The position numbers and the translations under genes were made by a program. Source: Cohnella sp. GbtcB17 (GTDB lineage Bacteria > Bacillota > Bacilli > Paenibacillales > Paenibacillaceae). From it: a stretch of DNA of 64,000 nucleotides. The DNA is taken from contig NZ_JAGXJW010000012.1 of NCBI RefSeq assembly GCF_019091135.1, positions 65,304-129,303 on the forward strand, written 5' to 3'. Of this stretch, positions 42,764-51,782 are shown piece after piece. The notes under the pieces are model-generated. The model was not told the origin of the DNA, did not search any database, and saw only the letters and a list, made by a program, of their open reading frames with translations. Every line of letters starts with the position of its first letter. Within the stretch, counting starts at the first letter, position 1.

Positions 42764-44371
42764 TTAGTCCTCTTGGTAATCCCCCATGTATACCACCGTC
42801 CGGTTCCGCCCCTCCTCCTTGGCCCGGTACAGCGCCAGGTCCGCGCAGTGCACGACCTCGGCCGCGCTCGCGGCGTCCTGCGGATAGACGGCAATTCCGA
42901 GCGACAGCGTGACGGGCCTGCCGATCGGCGACTCCTCCTCCATCAGGCCGATGCGAACGCTTTCGGCAAGCTGAAAGGCGAGCTCCTTGTCTCCGAATGG
43001 AAGCAGCAGAACGAACTCTTCGCCGCCGTATCGGCACGCATAATCGCTGTCCCGCCTGTCCGCGTTAAGCCGTGCCGCCAGGAAGCGCAGCACCTCGTCC
43101 CCTTTGAGATGGCCGATCGTGTCGTTGACGGACTTGAAGCGGTCCAGGTCCATCAGGATGACGGCGTACGGCATCTGCTGACGCTCCCACGACGCAAGCA
43201 GCGAATCGAAAAACCGCCTGTTGTGCAATCCCGTAAGCGCGTCCGTATGCGCTTCGAGAGAAAGAGCTTCGGTCCGGTCGCCCATCACGCGGAAGGCGTC
43301 GATGACCGCACGGTTCAACTCGTTGGCCTCGTAGATGAGATGATGCCGCATTCGAAGAACGGGGACATTTTCTCTCTCCGTCTCTCCCTTATTGAGAAGG
43401 GAAGCATATACCGCCAGCCGGCGGAGCGGAAAGGCGAGCCGGTGCGAGACGCCGATCACCAGCAGCGCGAGCAGCAGGATAAAAGGCATGGACACGAGCG
43501 CCATGCGGACCACGTTGCCTCTGACGCTTTCCGTCACCGTTGCGGTTGGGGTCTGGGAGATAATCCCCCACTGCGTGGACGGTACAATGGCATATCCCGC
43601 AAGCATAGGAACACCTTTTGTGTTGACGATCTTCATGTGGCCGCCTTTGCCTGCCATAATCTCGGCGACCGCCTGATTCGATGCGACGTTGTCCCCGATC
43701 CGGCTCTTGTCCGGATGATAAATGATATTGCCCCGATGATCGACGACGTAGTAATAGGAACCGTTCAGATTCGATTCATGCTTGCCGAGAATCTTCTGCA
43801 GCACATTGTCTTCATGCAGGTAGATCGTGCCGCAGATAAACCCGCGATACGTACCGTCCCTGTTGAAGATCGGCTGGCTGACGAGCACGATCAACCGGTT
43901 GGTGACGGCCACGTAAGGCTCGGACACGAGCGGCTTGCGTTCGGTCAGCGCCTGCTTGGCGGCGGACGACTTCAGTATCTGCCCGACGAGGTCTCCGTTG
44001 TCCGGCGATACGGCGGTGACCTTGCCGTTCTCGTCCGCAAGCGCCAGCGAGTTGAAAAAGGACGTGCTTCCCCTGACGAGATCCAGCCAGGCGCTTGCCT
44101 GCGCGCCCCTATTGGCCTCGTTCGCGAAGTGGGCGCTCGCCGAGTTCAACGACTGCGTCATGGAGTCGAAAATCGTATCGACGGCTACGCTCAGTTCGTT
44201 GGCCGTGATCTGGTTCAGCTCAAGCGTATTGGTGGACAGCGAATTTTTCTGCGCCTCGAAGCCTACGATCGTGTTCAGCGCTGCTGTCAGTGTGACGGAC
44301 AGTACGACGACGGCGGTGAAGATCACGGAGAGATGGATCCCCTTGCCTCGCCGAAACCTTAATCTATGCAT
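42764..44371 (-). CDS. Membrane diguanylate cyclase with dCache sensor
   Basis: 535 aa. A membrane helix (about 13-36) leads to an extracellular double-Cache ligand-binding domain (about 40-280). A second membrane helix (about 288-310) and a short linker follow, then a C-terminal GGDEF domain starting DALTGLHNRRFF. The active site is GGEEF at 449-453, a functional variant. The product-inhibition site RxxD is present as RDSD (440-443). It should therefore make c-di-GMP from two GTP under control of an external signal and feedback. It is monocistronic, with a terminator. The HD-GYP gene at 47730-48749 lies nearby. Confidence 0.95.
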   Translation of the reverse strand: MHRLRFRRGKGIHLSVIFTAVVVLSVTLTAALNTIVGFEAQKNSLSTNTLELNQITANELSVAVDTIFDSMTQSLNSASAHFANEANRGAQASAWLDLVRGSTSFFNSLALADENGKVTAVSPDNGDLVGQILKSSAAKQALTERKPLVSEPYVAVTNRLIVLVSQPIFNRDGTYRGFICGTIYLHEDNVLQKILGKHESNLNGSYYYVVDHRGNIIYHPDKSRIGDNVASNQAVAEIMAGKGGHMKIVNTKGVPMLAGYAIVPSTQWGIISQTPTATVTESVRGNVVRMALVSMPFILLLALLVIGVSHRLAFPLRRLAVYASLLNKGETERENVPVLRMRHHLIYEANELNRAVIDAFRVMGDRTEALSLEAHTDALTGLHNRRFFDSLLASWERQQMPYAVILMDLDRFKSVNDTIGHLKGDEVLRFLAARLNADRRDSDYACRYGGEEFVLLLPFGDKELAFQLAESVRIGLMEEESPIGRPVTLSLGIAVYPQDAASAAEVVHCADLALYRAKEEGRNRTVVYMGDYQED

Positions 44372-44483
44372 GGACGTTCTCCAGTCTTTGAAATGGCGGA
44401 ACGCGTCTATTCAGCAGCTTTCGACAACAATCCAACGAACCGTATTCTATCACACATTGCAAGATCAATATAGTTAAAGTAAA

Positions 44484-44526
44484 AACAACCATGGACGGAA
44501 GCCGGCGGCTTCCGTCCATGGTTGTT
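44484..44526. terminator. Terminator with 21-base perfect inverted repeat
   Basis: AACAACCATGGACGGAAGCCG (21 bases, split here as AACAACCATGGA + CGGAAGCCG) is followed after a single G by its exact reverse complement. On the minus strand TTTTTACTTT follows, so it ends the Gfo/Idh gene at 44571. The stem is unusually long and perfect. Confidence 0.85.
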
Positions 44527-44570
44527 GCGGTTGTGCAGAGTGTGCGTTCATGCCGCGCATAAACGGCGTG

Positions 44571-45647
44571 TTAAAGCGACCAGTCCAGCTTGACTTCGCC
44601 GCCGCTGCGGGAAGATTCGTAGATTGCGTCGATGATCAGGTTGCTGCGCAGCCCGGTCTCGGCCGACGTGATCGGCGTCGCGCCGGTGAGCACGCAGTCG
44701 ATGAAATGGCGGCTCAGCTTGACGCGTGCGCCTTCGTCCTCGATCGGAGCGATAAGCGGGATATCGACGGGCTGATCGAAGCGCTCGGTGAGGAATTTGC
44801 CTTCGTTGCCCTTCAGGAATGCGCCGCCCTCCGAACCCATCAGATGGACGAACGGCGTGCTGTCGGTATCCATATGGACCGCCCAGCTGACCTCGAGCGT
44901 CAGCGACGAGCCGTCCTCCATCTTAATGATGGCGGTCGCCAGGTCCTCGACGTCGTAGATGCCGTTCCAGTCCGGCTTGCCCCAGCTGCCGATGCCCTTC
45001 TTGCGCGGGCCGAACTCGGCATACGTCGAGCCGTATACCGACACGGGCTTCGGTTCGCCCATCAGGTAAAAGGCGAGATCGAGCATATGGACGCCGATGT
45101 CGATTAGCGGTCCGCCGCCGGATTGGCCGTGCTGCGTAAACCAGGTGCCCCAGCCCGGGATGCCCTTGCGCCGGTACCAGCCGGTCTTCGCCGTATAGAT
45201 GCGTCCCAGTTCGCCGCGGTCGATCTGCGATTTGACGAGCTGCGGGAGCCACTCCCAGCGCATCTGGTGTGCAACCATGACGGTTTTGCCGCTCTTCTGC
45301 TGCGCGCGCACGATATCTTTTGCCGCCGCCGAATCGAGACCCATCGGCTTCTCGACCAGCACGTGCTTGCCGTGCTCAAGCGCGCTGATCGTGAGCGATG
45401 CGTGGCTCTGGTTCGGTACGGCCACGATGACCGCGTCAATGTCGAGCCGCTCGATGAGCGCCTGCGGCGTCGGCGCGACCGATTCGATGCCGTACTGCTG
45501 GGCCCTGGCTTCCGCCAGCGGCAAATACGTATCCGTAATCGCGACGATCTCGCACAGCTCGGCCAGCTTGCCGAACTCCTGAAGATGAACGTTGCCGATG
45601 TTGCCCGCGCCGATCAGACCGATGCGGACTTTATTCGAATTTCCCAT
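44571..45647 (-). CDS. Gfo/Idh/MocA family oxidoreductase
   Basis: 358 aa from the ATG at 45647, preceded by GGAGG at optimal distance; a TTG four codons upstream overlaps that site. Rossmann motif VRIGLIGAGNIGNVH, LVEKP ending at residue 101, and DIGVHMLDLAFYLMG with the presumed catalytic His. It is a third, independent member of this superfamily in the window, standing alone. The substrate is not predictable; myo-inositol-type or sugar dehydrogenase activity is possible. Confidence 0.92.
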   Translation of the reverse strand: MGNSNKVRIGLIGAGNIGNVHLQEFGKLAELCEIVAITDTYLPLAEARAQQYGIESVAPTPQALIERLDIDAVIVAVPNQSHASLTISALEHGKHVLVEKPMGLDSAAAKDIVRAQQKSGKTVMVAHQMRWEWLPQLVKSQIDRGELGRIYTAKTGWYRRKGIPGWGTWFTQHGQSGGGPLIDIGVHMLDLAFYLMGEPKPVSVYGSTYAEFGPRKKGIGSWGKPDWNGIYDVEDLATAIIKMEDGSSLTLEVSWAVHMDTDSTPFVHLMGSEGGAFLKGNEGKFLTERFDQPVDIPLIAPIEDEGARVKLSRHFIDCVLTGATPITSAETGLRSNLIIDAIYESSRSGGEVKLDWSL

Positions 45648-45783
45648 AACAGCCTCCAATGGATTGCTTTATTAAAATTCTCGCGATACCGCTATCATAG
45701 CCCAATTCCTCAAGACCGACGATGAGCGATTTAGCTCAGTTTTTATCCGCGTTAGGCTTCGCCTTGCCGTATCCTATATTTGT

Positions 45784-45812
45784 TTGCATATTTATAAATA
45801 AGTATGTATATT
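45784..45812 (+). promoter_or_regulatory. Promoter of the GNAT gene
   Basis: TTGCAT (45784-45789) and TATATT (45807-45812) with a 17-base spacer in an A/T-rich stretch, 43 bases before the GTG start. Confidence 0.6.
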
Positions 45813-45854
45813 TATTCTTACCGACTTTTACTTTCAGGGGAGGGAGCGTTCACC

Positions 45855-46607
45855 GTGCGCCATGACATCCGCGTCGTCGAGACCAAAGCGCTGAACGCCT
45901 GGCCTGCCTTGCAGCAAACGGCGCATGACGGTTGGCTGCTCAGGCAATCGAAGGGGTACACGAAGCGCTCCAATTCCGTGCAGCCGCTGCGGACCGATCC
46001 CGGCGCCGATCTTCGCGCGATGGTCGGCTATTGCGAGGATACGTATCATCGCGCGGGCTTGCCGACGATATTCAAGATTACGCCGCTGTGCGAGTCTTGC
46101 GGCCTCGACGGCCGCCTGGACGAATACGGCTACGCAGCGGTCGACCGCTCGCAGTTGCTGGTACGCTCGCTGGACGATATGCAAGCTGCGCCTCCTTTGG
46201 AAGATCTCAGCATCGACACCGGCTTCACGGAAGCGTGGATGTCGGCCGCCGCCGTGCTTTTGTCGCTCAAGCCGGAGCAGCGCGAGACCGCTTCGGCCCT
46301 GCTGACGGACAGCCCGCTCCGCAGAGCTTTTTTCCTCCACCGCTCGGGGTACGATCCCGTAGCGATCGGGATCGGCGTCGTCGACGACGGTTACCTGGGC
46401 CTGTTCGATATCGCCACGTCTCCCGCCTATCGAAGCCGCGGAATCGGCGAGCGTCTCGTCGGGCACATCCTGCGATGGGGGCAGTCGCGAGGCGCTCACA
46501 CGAGCTACCTTCAGGTCGTGGACGGCAACCTGCCCGCGCAGCGGCTGTACGCCAAGCTGGGATACGAGAAGCTGTACGACTATTGGTATCGCGTGCGCTG
46601 GCCTTAA
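45855..46607 (+). CDS. GNAT family N-acetyltransferase
   Basis: 250 aa from the GTG at 45855, which lies seven bases after GGGGAGGGAG. The acetyl-CoA-binding core is in the C-terminal third: YLGLFDIATSPAYRSRGIGERLV (strand 4, then the R/Q-x-x-G-x-G/A signature as RSRGIG) and the closing LYAKLGYEKLYDYWYR. The N-terminal ~120 residues form a second, degenerate half, so this is a tandem-GNAT-like layout. The substrate is unknown. Monocistronic. Confidence 0.88.
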   Translation: MRHDIRVVETKALNAWPALQQTAHDGWLLRQSKGYTKRSNSVQPLRTDPGADLRAMVGYCEDTYHRAGLPTIFKITPLCESCGLDGRLDEYGYAAVDRSQLLVRSLDDMQAAPPLEDLSIDTGFTEAWMSAAAVLLSLKPEQRETASALLTDSPLRRAFFLHRSGYDPVAIGIGVVDDGYLGLFDIATSPAYRSRGIGERLVGHILRWGQSRGAHTSYLQVVDGNLPAQRLYAKLGYEKLYDYWYRVRWP

Positions 46608-46637
46608 CCCGCGCCGGCGCTTGGCGGTTGCAAAGAA

Positions 46638-46690
46638 GAAGCCGCGTTACCGGCCGCGGACGGCGGCCGGCAACGCGGCTTCCTTTATTA
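46638..46690. terminator. Bidirectional terminator between GNAT gene and folE
   Basis: GAAGCCGCGTT pairs with AACGCGGCTTC, with an inner CGGCCGC/GGCGGCCGG helix. CTTTATT follows on the plus strand and TTCTTTG on the minus strand. Confidence 0.8.
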
Positions 46691-47281
46691 TTCCTTAACC
46701 AAAGAGAGAAATTCGGAGCGAAGCGCGGAGCTGCCCCGGAACTGTCCCCTTACCGCCGAAGTGACGGTCTTGCTCCCGTACTTTTTCACGCCGCGCGCGC
46801 ACATGCACAGATGCTCGCCCTCGACGACAACCATGACGCCGTTCGGCTTCAACACATCGTCTAAAATGTCGGCGATCTGCGAAGTGATGCGCTCCTGCAC
46901 CTGCAGCCTTCGCGTGACGGCTTCGACGAGCCGAGCCAGCTTGCTGAGCCCCGCGATCTTGCCGCTCGGGATATAGCCGATATGGGCCTTCCCGAAAAAC
47001 GGCGCCATATGATGCTCGCACTGGCTGTAATACACGATATCCTTCACGATGACGAGCTCCTCGTGCTGCTCGTCGAACGTGACGCCGAGCGCGTCCCGCG
47101 GATCGATCGCATAGCCGCCGAAAATCTCTTCGTACATGCGCGTGACGCGGGCCGGCGTGTCCAGCAAACCTTCGCGCTCCACGTCTTCGCCGATCAGCTT
47201 GAGAATCTCGCGGACATGGTACTCCACCTGTTCGCGGTTGCGCGTAACGTTCGTATTCAGATAGTCCTTAAGACCGGCCAT
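46688..47281 (-). CDS. folE: GTP cyclohydrolase I
   Basis: 197 aa from the ATG at 47281, with AGAAGG upstream; in-frame starts further back lack a site. It converts GTP to dihydroneopterin triphosphate, the first step of folate (and queuosine precursor) synthesis. Zinc ligands are Cys88 and His91 ([10 protein letters not shown]) and Cys159 ([10 protein letters not shown]). Other family blocks are [29 protein letters not shown] and the C-terminal RGQFR. It lies apart from other folate genes. Confidence 0.97.
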   Translation of the reverse strand: MAGLKDYLNTNVTRNREQVEYHVREILKLIGEDVEREGLLDTPARVTRMYEEIFGGYAIDPRDALGVTFDEQHEELVIVKDIVYYSQCEHHMAPFFGKAHIGYIPSGKIAGLSKLARLVEAVTRRLQVQERITSQIADILDDVLKPNGVMVVVEGEHLCMCARGVKKYGSKTVTSAVRGQFRGSSALRSEFLSLVKE

Positions 47282-47340
47282 CGTACGCCCTTCTTTCATC
47301 CTTAGCGTCGCCGCAGGCATCCCTGCGCGCCGCTTGTCGA

Positions 47341-47571
47341 TTATCTGCGGGGTTTAGCGTTTTGATTCTGGTTTTTCATCATTTGCTGCGCCTTCTGAAG
47401 CTGCTGCTTGTTCATATTGTAACCCATCTGCTTGGCCATCTTGGCCAGCATGTCCGGATTGTTCTGCATCTTCGTCATCTGGCTGCGCAGATAGAATACG
47501 CCGCCGAGGAAGCCCAGCACAAGTCCGACGATCAACGTCAGAATCGGGATCAGAATATTCCAAAAGCTCAT
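47341..47571 (-). CDS. YneF family (UPF0154) small membrane protein
   Basis: 76 aa from the ATG at 47571, eight bases after GGAGG. One membrane helix (about 3-27, containing [12 protein letters not shown]) is followed by a basic, Gln/Asn-rich cytosolic tail with [20 protein letters not shown], the UPF0154 hallmark (usually NP-x-(4-6)-M-x-x-QMG). Function is not established. A possible extended -10 (TG-A-TATTAT on the minus strand, 47648-47643) lies upstream. Confidence 0.93.
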   Translation of the reverse strand: MSFWNILIPILTLIVGLVLGFLGGVFYLRSQMTKMQNNPDMLAKMAKQMGYNMNKQQLQKAQQMMKNQNQNAKPRR

Positions 47572-47729
47572 CTGCCATACCTCCAAATTGTACGCATGAA
47601 TGCGTGTATGCGATCCGCGCGAAAAAGCGGGACAGCCAGCCTATAATATCATGCGCCCAGCCGGCGAATCAACCCGTTCGCGGGACGCGAGCCGCAACGC
47701 GGAGCCTATGCCGTAGGCCACGCGCCAGG

Positions 47730-48749
47730 TCAGTTGATGACCGCGTCGATGAACAGCGTCGGCAGCCTCGCCAGATCCAGCTCGCGCGCGGCGGACGACT
47801 CGCCCTCCCGCGCGATGACGCGTACGATCGGCCTGCCGGGCAGCCCTCTGTGCTGCGCCACGACGATGCCGATCAGCCGGTTGGAGAGCCTGACCGAGAC
47901 GCCGTTCGGGTAGACGGACACGATCTTCAGGAACTCGATGAGAATCTCGCGGTCGAGCGCCGTGTCTGAGAGCGCGTGGAGCCGCTCGATCGCTTCGTGC
48001 GGCTGCAGGGGCGCATGCTCGGACGTGCCGTATACGAGATTGTCGTACATATTCGCGACGGCGGTGATCTTGGCGTACGCGTGGATCTCCTCGCCGGATA
48101 TGCCGCGAGGCTGGCCGCTGCCGTCCGGCGCCTCGTGGTGCTGAAAAGCGACGTGGGCGGTCAGCAGGCTGTATTCTCGCTTCAGCTTAAGCAGCTCGAA
48201 GCCCCGCCAGGCGTGGTGCGACCGCCCTTCCTCCGGCCCCGTCGCCCCCAGCTTGCCGATATCGTGCAGCAACGCCCCCATCGCGAGCTCCTTCAGCTGA
48301 AGCATGTTGAATCCCATGTTGACGCCGACCATCGTCGCCATCATGCAGACGTTCATGCTGTGCATGTACAGGGCGTTGTCCGCAGTGCGAATGTCCGCCA
48401 GCTGGACAAGCACGTTCTGATTGCGCAGCACGTCGTCCATCAATTGATCGACGGACATGCTGATCGCTCTCGCGCTGAATTCTTTGCCGGAGCGCAGCGC
48501 ATTAAAAGTCGCGGACATTTGCGAGATGACCGCCTGCTTGGTCTGCTCCGACAGGACATCGTCCACCTGGACTTGCTGCGCGCCGTGTTCCGATATATAG
48601 ACCATCGGCACCCCGAGCCTGCGGAGCGTGCTGATCATGAATACGGTCAGCTGTACGCCCGCCGACAGAAGCACCGTGCCGTTTTCCGAAAAGAGCGTCC
48701 TGCCGAGCAGCTGTCCCGGCTCGAGGTTATCGATGTCAACCAGCTTCAT
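47730..48749 (-). CDS. HD-GYP domain protein, probable c-di-GMP phosphodiesterase with altered GYP motif
   Basis: 339 aa, soluble. An N-terminal ~95-residue region of the DUF3391-like kind (ending near FNALRSGKEFS) precedes an HD-GYP domain with His130 (YMHSMNV), HDIGK (162-166) and the QHHEAPDGSGQP block (203-214). The metal-binding HD residues are kept, but the Tyr of GYP is Gln (GQP). GYP contributes to substrate binding and to contact with GGDEF partners, so activity may be changed. It may be the counterpart of the cyclase at 42764-44371. Confidence 0.92.
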   Translation of the reverse strand: MKLVDIDNLEPGQLLGRTLFSENGTVLLSAGVQLTVFMISTLRRLGVPMVYISEHGAQQVQVDDVLSEQTKQAVISQMSATFNALRSGKEFSARAISMSVDQLMDDVLRNQNVLVQLADIRTADNALYMHSMNVCMMATMVGVNMGFNMLQLKELAMGALLHDIGKLGATGPEEGRSHHAWRGFELLKLKREYSLLTAHVAFQHHEAPDGSGQPRGISGEEIHAYAKITAVANMYDNLVYGTSEHAPLQPHEAIERLHALSDTALDREILIEFLKIVSVYPNGVSVRLSNRLIGIVVAQHRGLPGRPIVRVIAREGESSAARELDLARLPTLFIDAVIN

Positions 48750-48870
48750 ATCCCATGCTCTCCCGTGGATGCGCCTGACTAATAGGCTGGATTTTCTTCC
48801 TATATGAATATATTAGCCGTCGGCCCTCAGGTTTAGCAAATTAAAGATTCGCCTGCAAAGGCATATTAGC

Positions 48871-48902
48871 AAAAAAAGAGAAAATGCGGGATGCATTTTC
48901 TC
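48871..48902 (-). terminator. Terminator of the lipoprotein-SLH operon
   Basis: On the minus strand GAGAAAATGC pairs with GCATTTTCTC around ATCCC, followed by seven T. Confidence 0.95.
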
Positions 48903-48919
48903 CGGATAAACGATTGGAT

Positions 48920-51016
48920 TTACTTCCGCTTCATGGCGTCCAGCATACGTACGATCCAGACCGCCGCCTCGGCCCGCGTGGCGAGCGCGCCCGGGGCGAA
49001 GTCGCCGTCCGTCCTGCCGCCAACGACGATGATGCCGTTTTTCTCGGCGGCGGACACTGCGCCTCTGGCCCAGGCCGGGATGTCGGCGTCGTCCTCGTAT
49101 GCGGTCGCCGGCTCCGCCGCCGGGGGCAGGCCTGAGGCCTTAAACGTCATTGCCGCCATCTCCGCGTGGGTGATGTTGGCGGCAGGACGGAACGTCCCGT
49201 CCGGATAACCGCCGACGATGCCCAGCTCGACGCTTTGCGAGATCGCCGCGAGCGCCCAGCCCGGTATCCGGCTTCGATCCTTGAACGCGGGCGTCCGGCC
49301 TTCGGTCCCGGATTTCAAGGCGTTCATGAGCATGACGGCGAACTCCGCCCTCGTGACGCTGCCCTCGGGACGGAAGGTTCCGTCGGGATAACCCTTCGCG
49401 ATTTCCATGGCAAAAGCGCGCTTGATGTCTCCGCCAGCCCAATGATCCTTCGTGTCGGAGAACGAAGGATGCTGCGACGGTCCCGCACCCGAACCCGCGC
49501 TTGAACCGCTGCCTGGGCTTGAGCCCGAGCCCGATCCGTTGCCGCCGGTCTCGCCGCCGATCCCCGCCGTCACCGTCACTTCGCAATCTGCGATCAGACC
49601 GCCGTCCTCGCTGCGGGCCGCGACGATCGCCGTTCCCGGCGATACGCCCTTGACGTTCCCTTCGCCGTCCACCGCGGCAATCGCCGCATTGCTGCTCGTC
49701 CATGCGACCTTCTTGTTTGTCGCGTTGACCGGCGAGACGACCGCGGACAGACGCGTCGCGCCCCCGGCCGCCAAGGACAGCTTCGTCTTGTTCAAGACGA
49801 TGCCTGCCGCCTTGATCCGCAGCGCGTAGATGCCCAGCTTGACGCTCTGCGTGGCGACCGCATACACCGTGCCGTCCGGCCCCACGCCCGGGGAGACGAC
49901 GCCGTTCGGCGAGCCTGCGTCGTACCGCCACAGGACATGCCCGTCCGCAGGATCGAACGCGCTCGCGCGCCCGTCATCGGCCAGCATGTACGCCGTGCCG
50001 TCGCTGCCGACGGCGATGCCGGCCGAGGCAGCCGAGACGGCCGTCTTCCATTTCTCCTTGCCGTCCGACGAGACGGCATATAGCGCCGGGTCCGCAGCCG
50101 CGGCATACAGCGTTCCGTCGGCCGCGGCCGCGAGCGAGATGGGATCGCCGCCGAGCGCAAACCGCCACCGCAGCGAGCCTGCCGGGGTGACCGCGTGCAC
50201 CTTGCGATCATCCGTCGCCATATAGACCGTACCGTCGGGTCCGACCGCAGGTCCCGCCTTGATCGTTCGAGTCGCCCGGTATACCCAGCTTGTGCGGCCG
50301 TCCGGCGCGACGGCGGCGAGCGTATCGCCGCTCCCGACGACATAAACGGTCCCGTCCGCGGCGACCGCGATCCGGGCCGTGCCGGCGAATAGCGCGTTCA
50401 GCCGCCACTTTTCCGCGCCGTCCTCCGGCCAAATGGCGCGAAGCGACCCATCTTCTCCGGCAGCGTACACCGTGCCGTCGGCGCCCAAAACGGGCTTCGC
50501 TTTGTAGGCGCCCCGCCCCGCGGAAGACCACTTGCGCTTGCCGTCCGCGCCGACGGCTACGATCTCGCCCCCGCCGCCCCCGATTCCAACGCTCGCATAG
50601 AGCGTCCCGTCCGGCGCTGCGGCGACAGGACCGATCAGCGGCGCCGGCAGGTCCGCGCTCCACTTCGGCTTGCCGTCGTATCCGAACGCGACCGCTTTGC
50701 CGATTGCGTCGCCGAAGATGGACACCGCGTTGTACGCCAGGTAAACCGTGCCGTCGGCTGCCGCTGTCGCCGGACCGCTCGGGTCGGCGATCGAGTTGCC
50801 GTCCGACGTCCAGGACCAGACCAGACTGACGTCTGCCGCCTTGGCCGGCGTAATGACGATGTCCGGGATGACGACGCCGGGGAGCTCGATTGGCCCGACC
50901 GGCTTAACGATCGTGCCGGTCGGAACGGCCGCGGCGGCCTCCCCTTCGATCCCTGCGGATACGGCGAGGCAAACGACCAGTCCCAGCAAGCCTTTTTGTC
51001 GCCAGCGCAAGTTCAT
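48920..51016 (-). CDS. SLH-anchored protein with PQQ-like beta-propeller and Big2 domain
   Basis: 698 aa. A signal peptide (about 1-29, ending GEAAAA) is followed by a propeller of about nine PQQ-like repeats, each containing ADGTVY or PDGTVY (about 60-410). A Big2 Ig-like domain (about 415-490: SLAAGGATRLSAVVSPVNAT, VAWTSSNAAIAAVDGEG), a Gly/Ser linker and three SLH motifs (about 515-698: GYPDGTFRPEGSVTRAEFAV, GYPDGTFRPAANITHAEMAA, GDFAPGALATRAEAAVWIV) follow. It is held on the wall by SLH and displays a propeller; the ligand is unknown. It is the second gene of a leftward pair, 17 bases after the lipoprotein gene. Confidence 0.93.
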   Translation of the reverse strand: MNLRWRQKGLLGLVVCLAVSAGIEGEAAAAVPTGTIVKPVGPIELPGVVIPDIVITPAKAADVSLVWSWTSDGNSIADPSGPATAAADGTVYLAYNAVSIFGDAIGKAVAFGYDGKPKWSADLPAPLIGPVAAAPDGTLYASVGIGGGGGEIVAVGADGKRKWSSAGRGAYKAKPVLGADGTVYAAGEDGSLRAIWPEDGAEKWRLNALFAGTARIAVAADGTVYVVGSGDTLAAVAPDGRTSWVYRATRTIKAGPAVGPDGTVYMATDDRKVHAVTPAGSLRWRFALGGDPISLAAAADGTLYAAAADPALYAVSSDGKEKWKTAVSAASAGIAVGSDGTAYMLADDGRASAFDPADGHVLWRYDAGSPNGVVSPGVGPDGTVYAVATQSVKLGIYALRIKAAGIVLNKTKLSLAAGGATRLSAVVSPVNATNKKVAWTSSNAAIAAVDGEGNVKGVSPGTAIVAARSEDGGLIADCEVTVTAGIGGETGGNGSGSGSSPGSGSSAGSGAGPSQHPSFSDTKDHWAGGDIKRAFAMEIAKGYPDGTFRPEGSVTRAEFAVMLMNALKSGTEGRTPAFKDRSRIPGWALAAISQSVELGIVGGYPDGTFRPAANITHAEMAAMTFKASGLPPAAEPATAYEDDADIPAWARGAVSAAEKNGIIVVGGRTDGDFAPGALATRAEAAVWIVRMLDAMKRK

Positions 51017-51033
51017 CTGCCCGTCGGCCTCCT

Positions 51034-51645
51034 CTACATATTAGCCGTTATATCGATGCTGATCTGCACCTGTCTGACTTGCGTCGGATCCTCCGGATTT
51101 TTGAAAATGCTAATCGTCAGCTGCCCGGCCATGCCGATCGCTTCTCCCAATGCCTCGCTCGTATAGGTGATCGTCTGTATCTTGGATTCAGGATTCTCCT
51201 CGTCCTTCGTCTGAACCGCATCTGCGGGCAAAAACGGCTTGATAAACGCCAGCGCGTCGTCCGGGCTCGCCTTCTCCTTGCGGTCCACGTACGCATTGTA
51301 AATGTTGAACGCGCGGCCCTGATCCTCCGTCACCTTGAGCTTTCCGTCCATATAACTCACGATGATGCCGTCGTCCTGCCGAATGCCTGCGCCAAACTTG
51401 TCGTCGAAGTATCGAAGCTCGCCGCCCACGACCGCTTTTTGCATGACCGAAGCGTCCCCTGCGGGCTCTCCGCCCTCGCTGCTTTGGCTCTCCGGGACGG
51501 CGGTTTGCGATGGGGCTATCGACCCGCTTACCGAAGCGGACGGATGCGATGCGCCCCCTTCGCCGTTCCCGCCGCAAGCCGCGAGCAGGCAAGCCAGCGC
51601 AAACGCCGGCACGACGGCGAACGGCCGTTTTCTTTTTCGAATCAT
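51034..51645 (-). CDS. Lipoprotein of unknown function
   Basis: 203 aa. A lipoprotein signal peptide has the lipobox LLAAC (Cys24). A Gly/Ser/Pro-rich linker is followed by a folded domain of about 130 residues (GELRYFDDKFGAGIRQDDG to ISIDITANM) in which repeated KVTEDQGRAFNIYNAYVDRK-like strands suggest a small alpha/beta sensor or chaperone domain. I do not recognise the family. It is the first gene of the pair with the SLH-propeller protein and is divergent from the LuxR-type regulator. Confidence 0.8.
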   Translation of the reverse strand: MIRKRKRPFAVVPAFALACLLAACGGNGEGGASHPSASVSGSIAPSQTAVPESQSSEGGEPAGDASVMQKAVVGGELRYFDDKFGAGIRQDDGIIVSYMDGKLKVTEDQGRAFNIYNAYVDRKEKASPDDALAFIKPFLPADAVQTKDEENPESKIQTITYTSEALGEAIGMAGQLTISIFKNPEDPTQVRQVQISIDITANM

Positions 51646-51782
51646 GATGCACCCCGTTTCCGTTTATGTGAATTCAATCGAAACTACATTAGCATGTCGC
51701 GCCGGCAAGCGAATACGACCCGAAGGGAGTAAAAAAGAAGTATATTACGTTAGTCGCGGCTTTCGGATAGGAAAAAAGGCTT

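Noticed and set aside
45834-46499. 221-codon minus-strand frame opposite the GNAT gene
   Set aside because: No motif and no start signal, while the plus strand has a clear acetyl-CoA-binding motif and a ribosome site.
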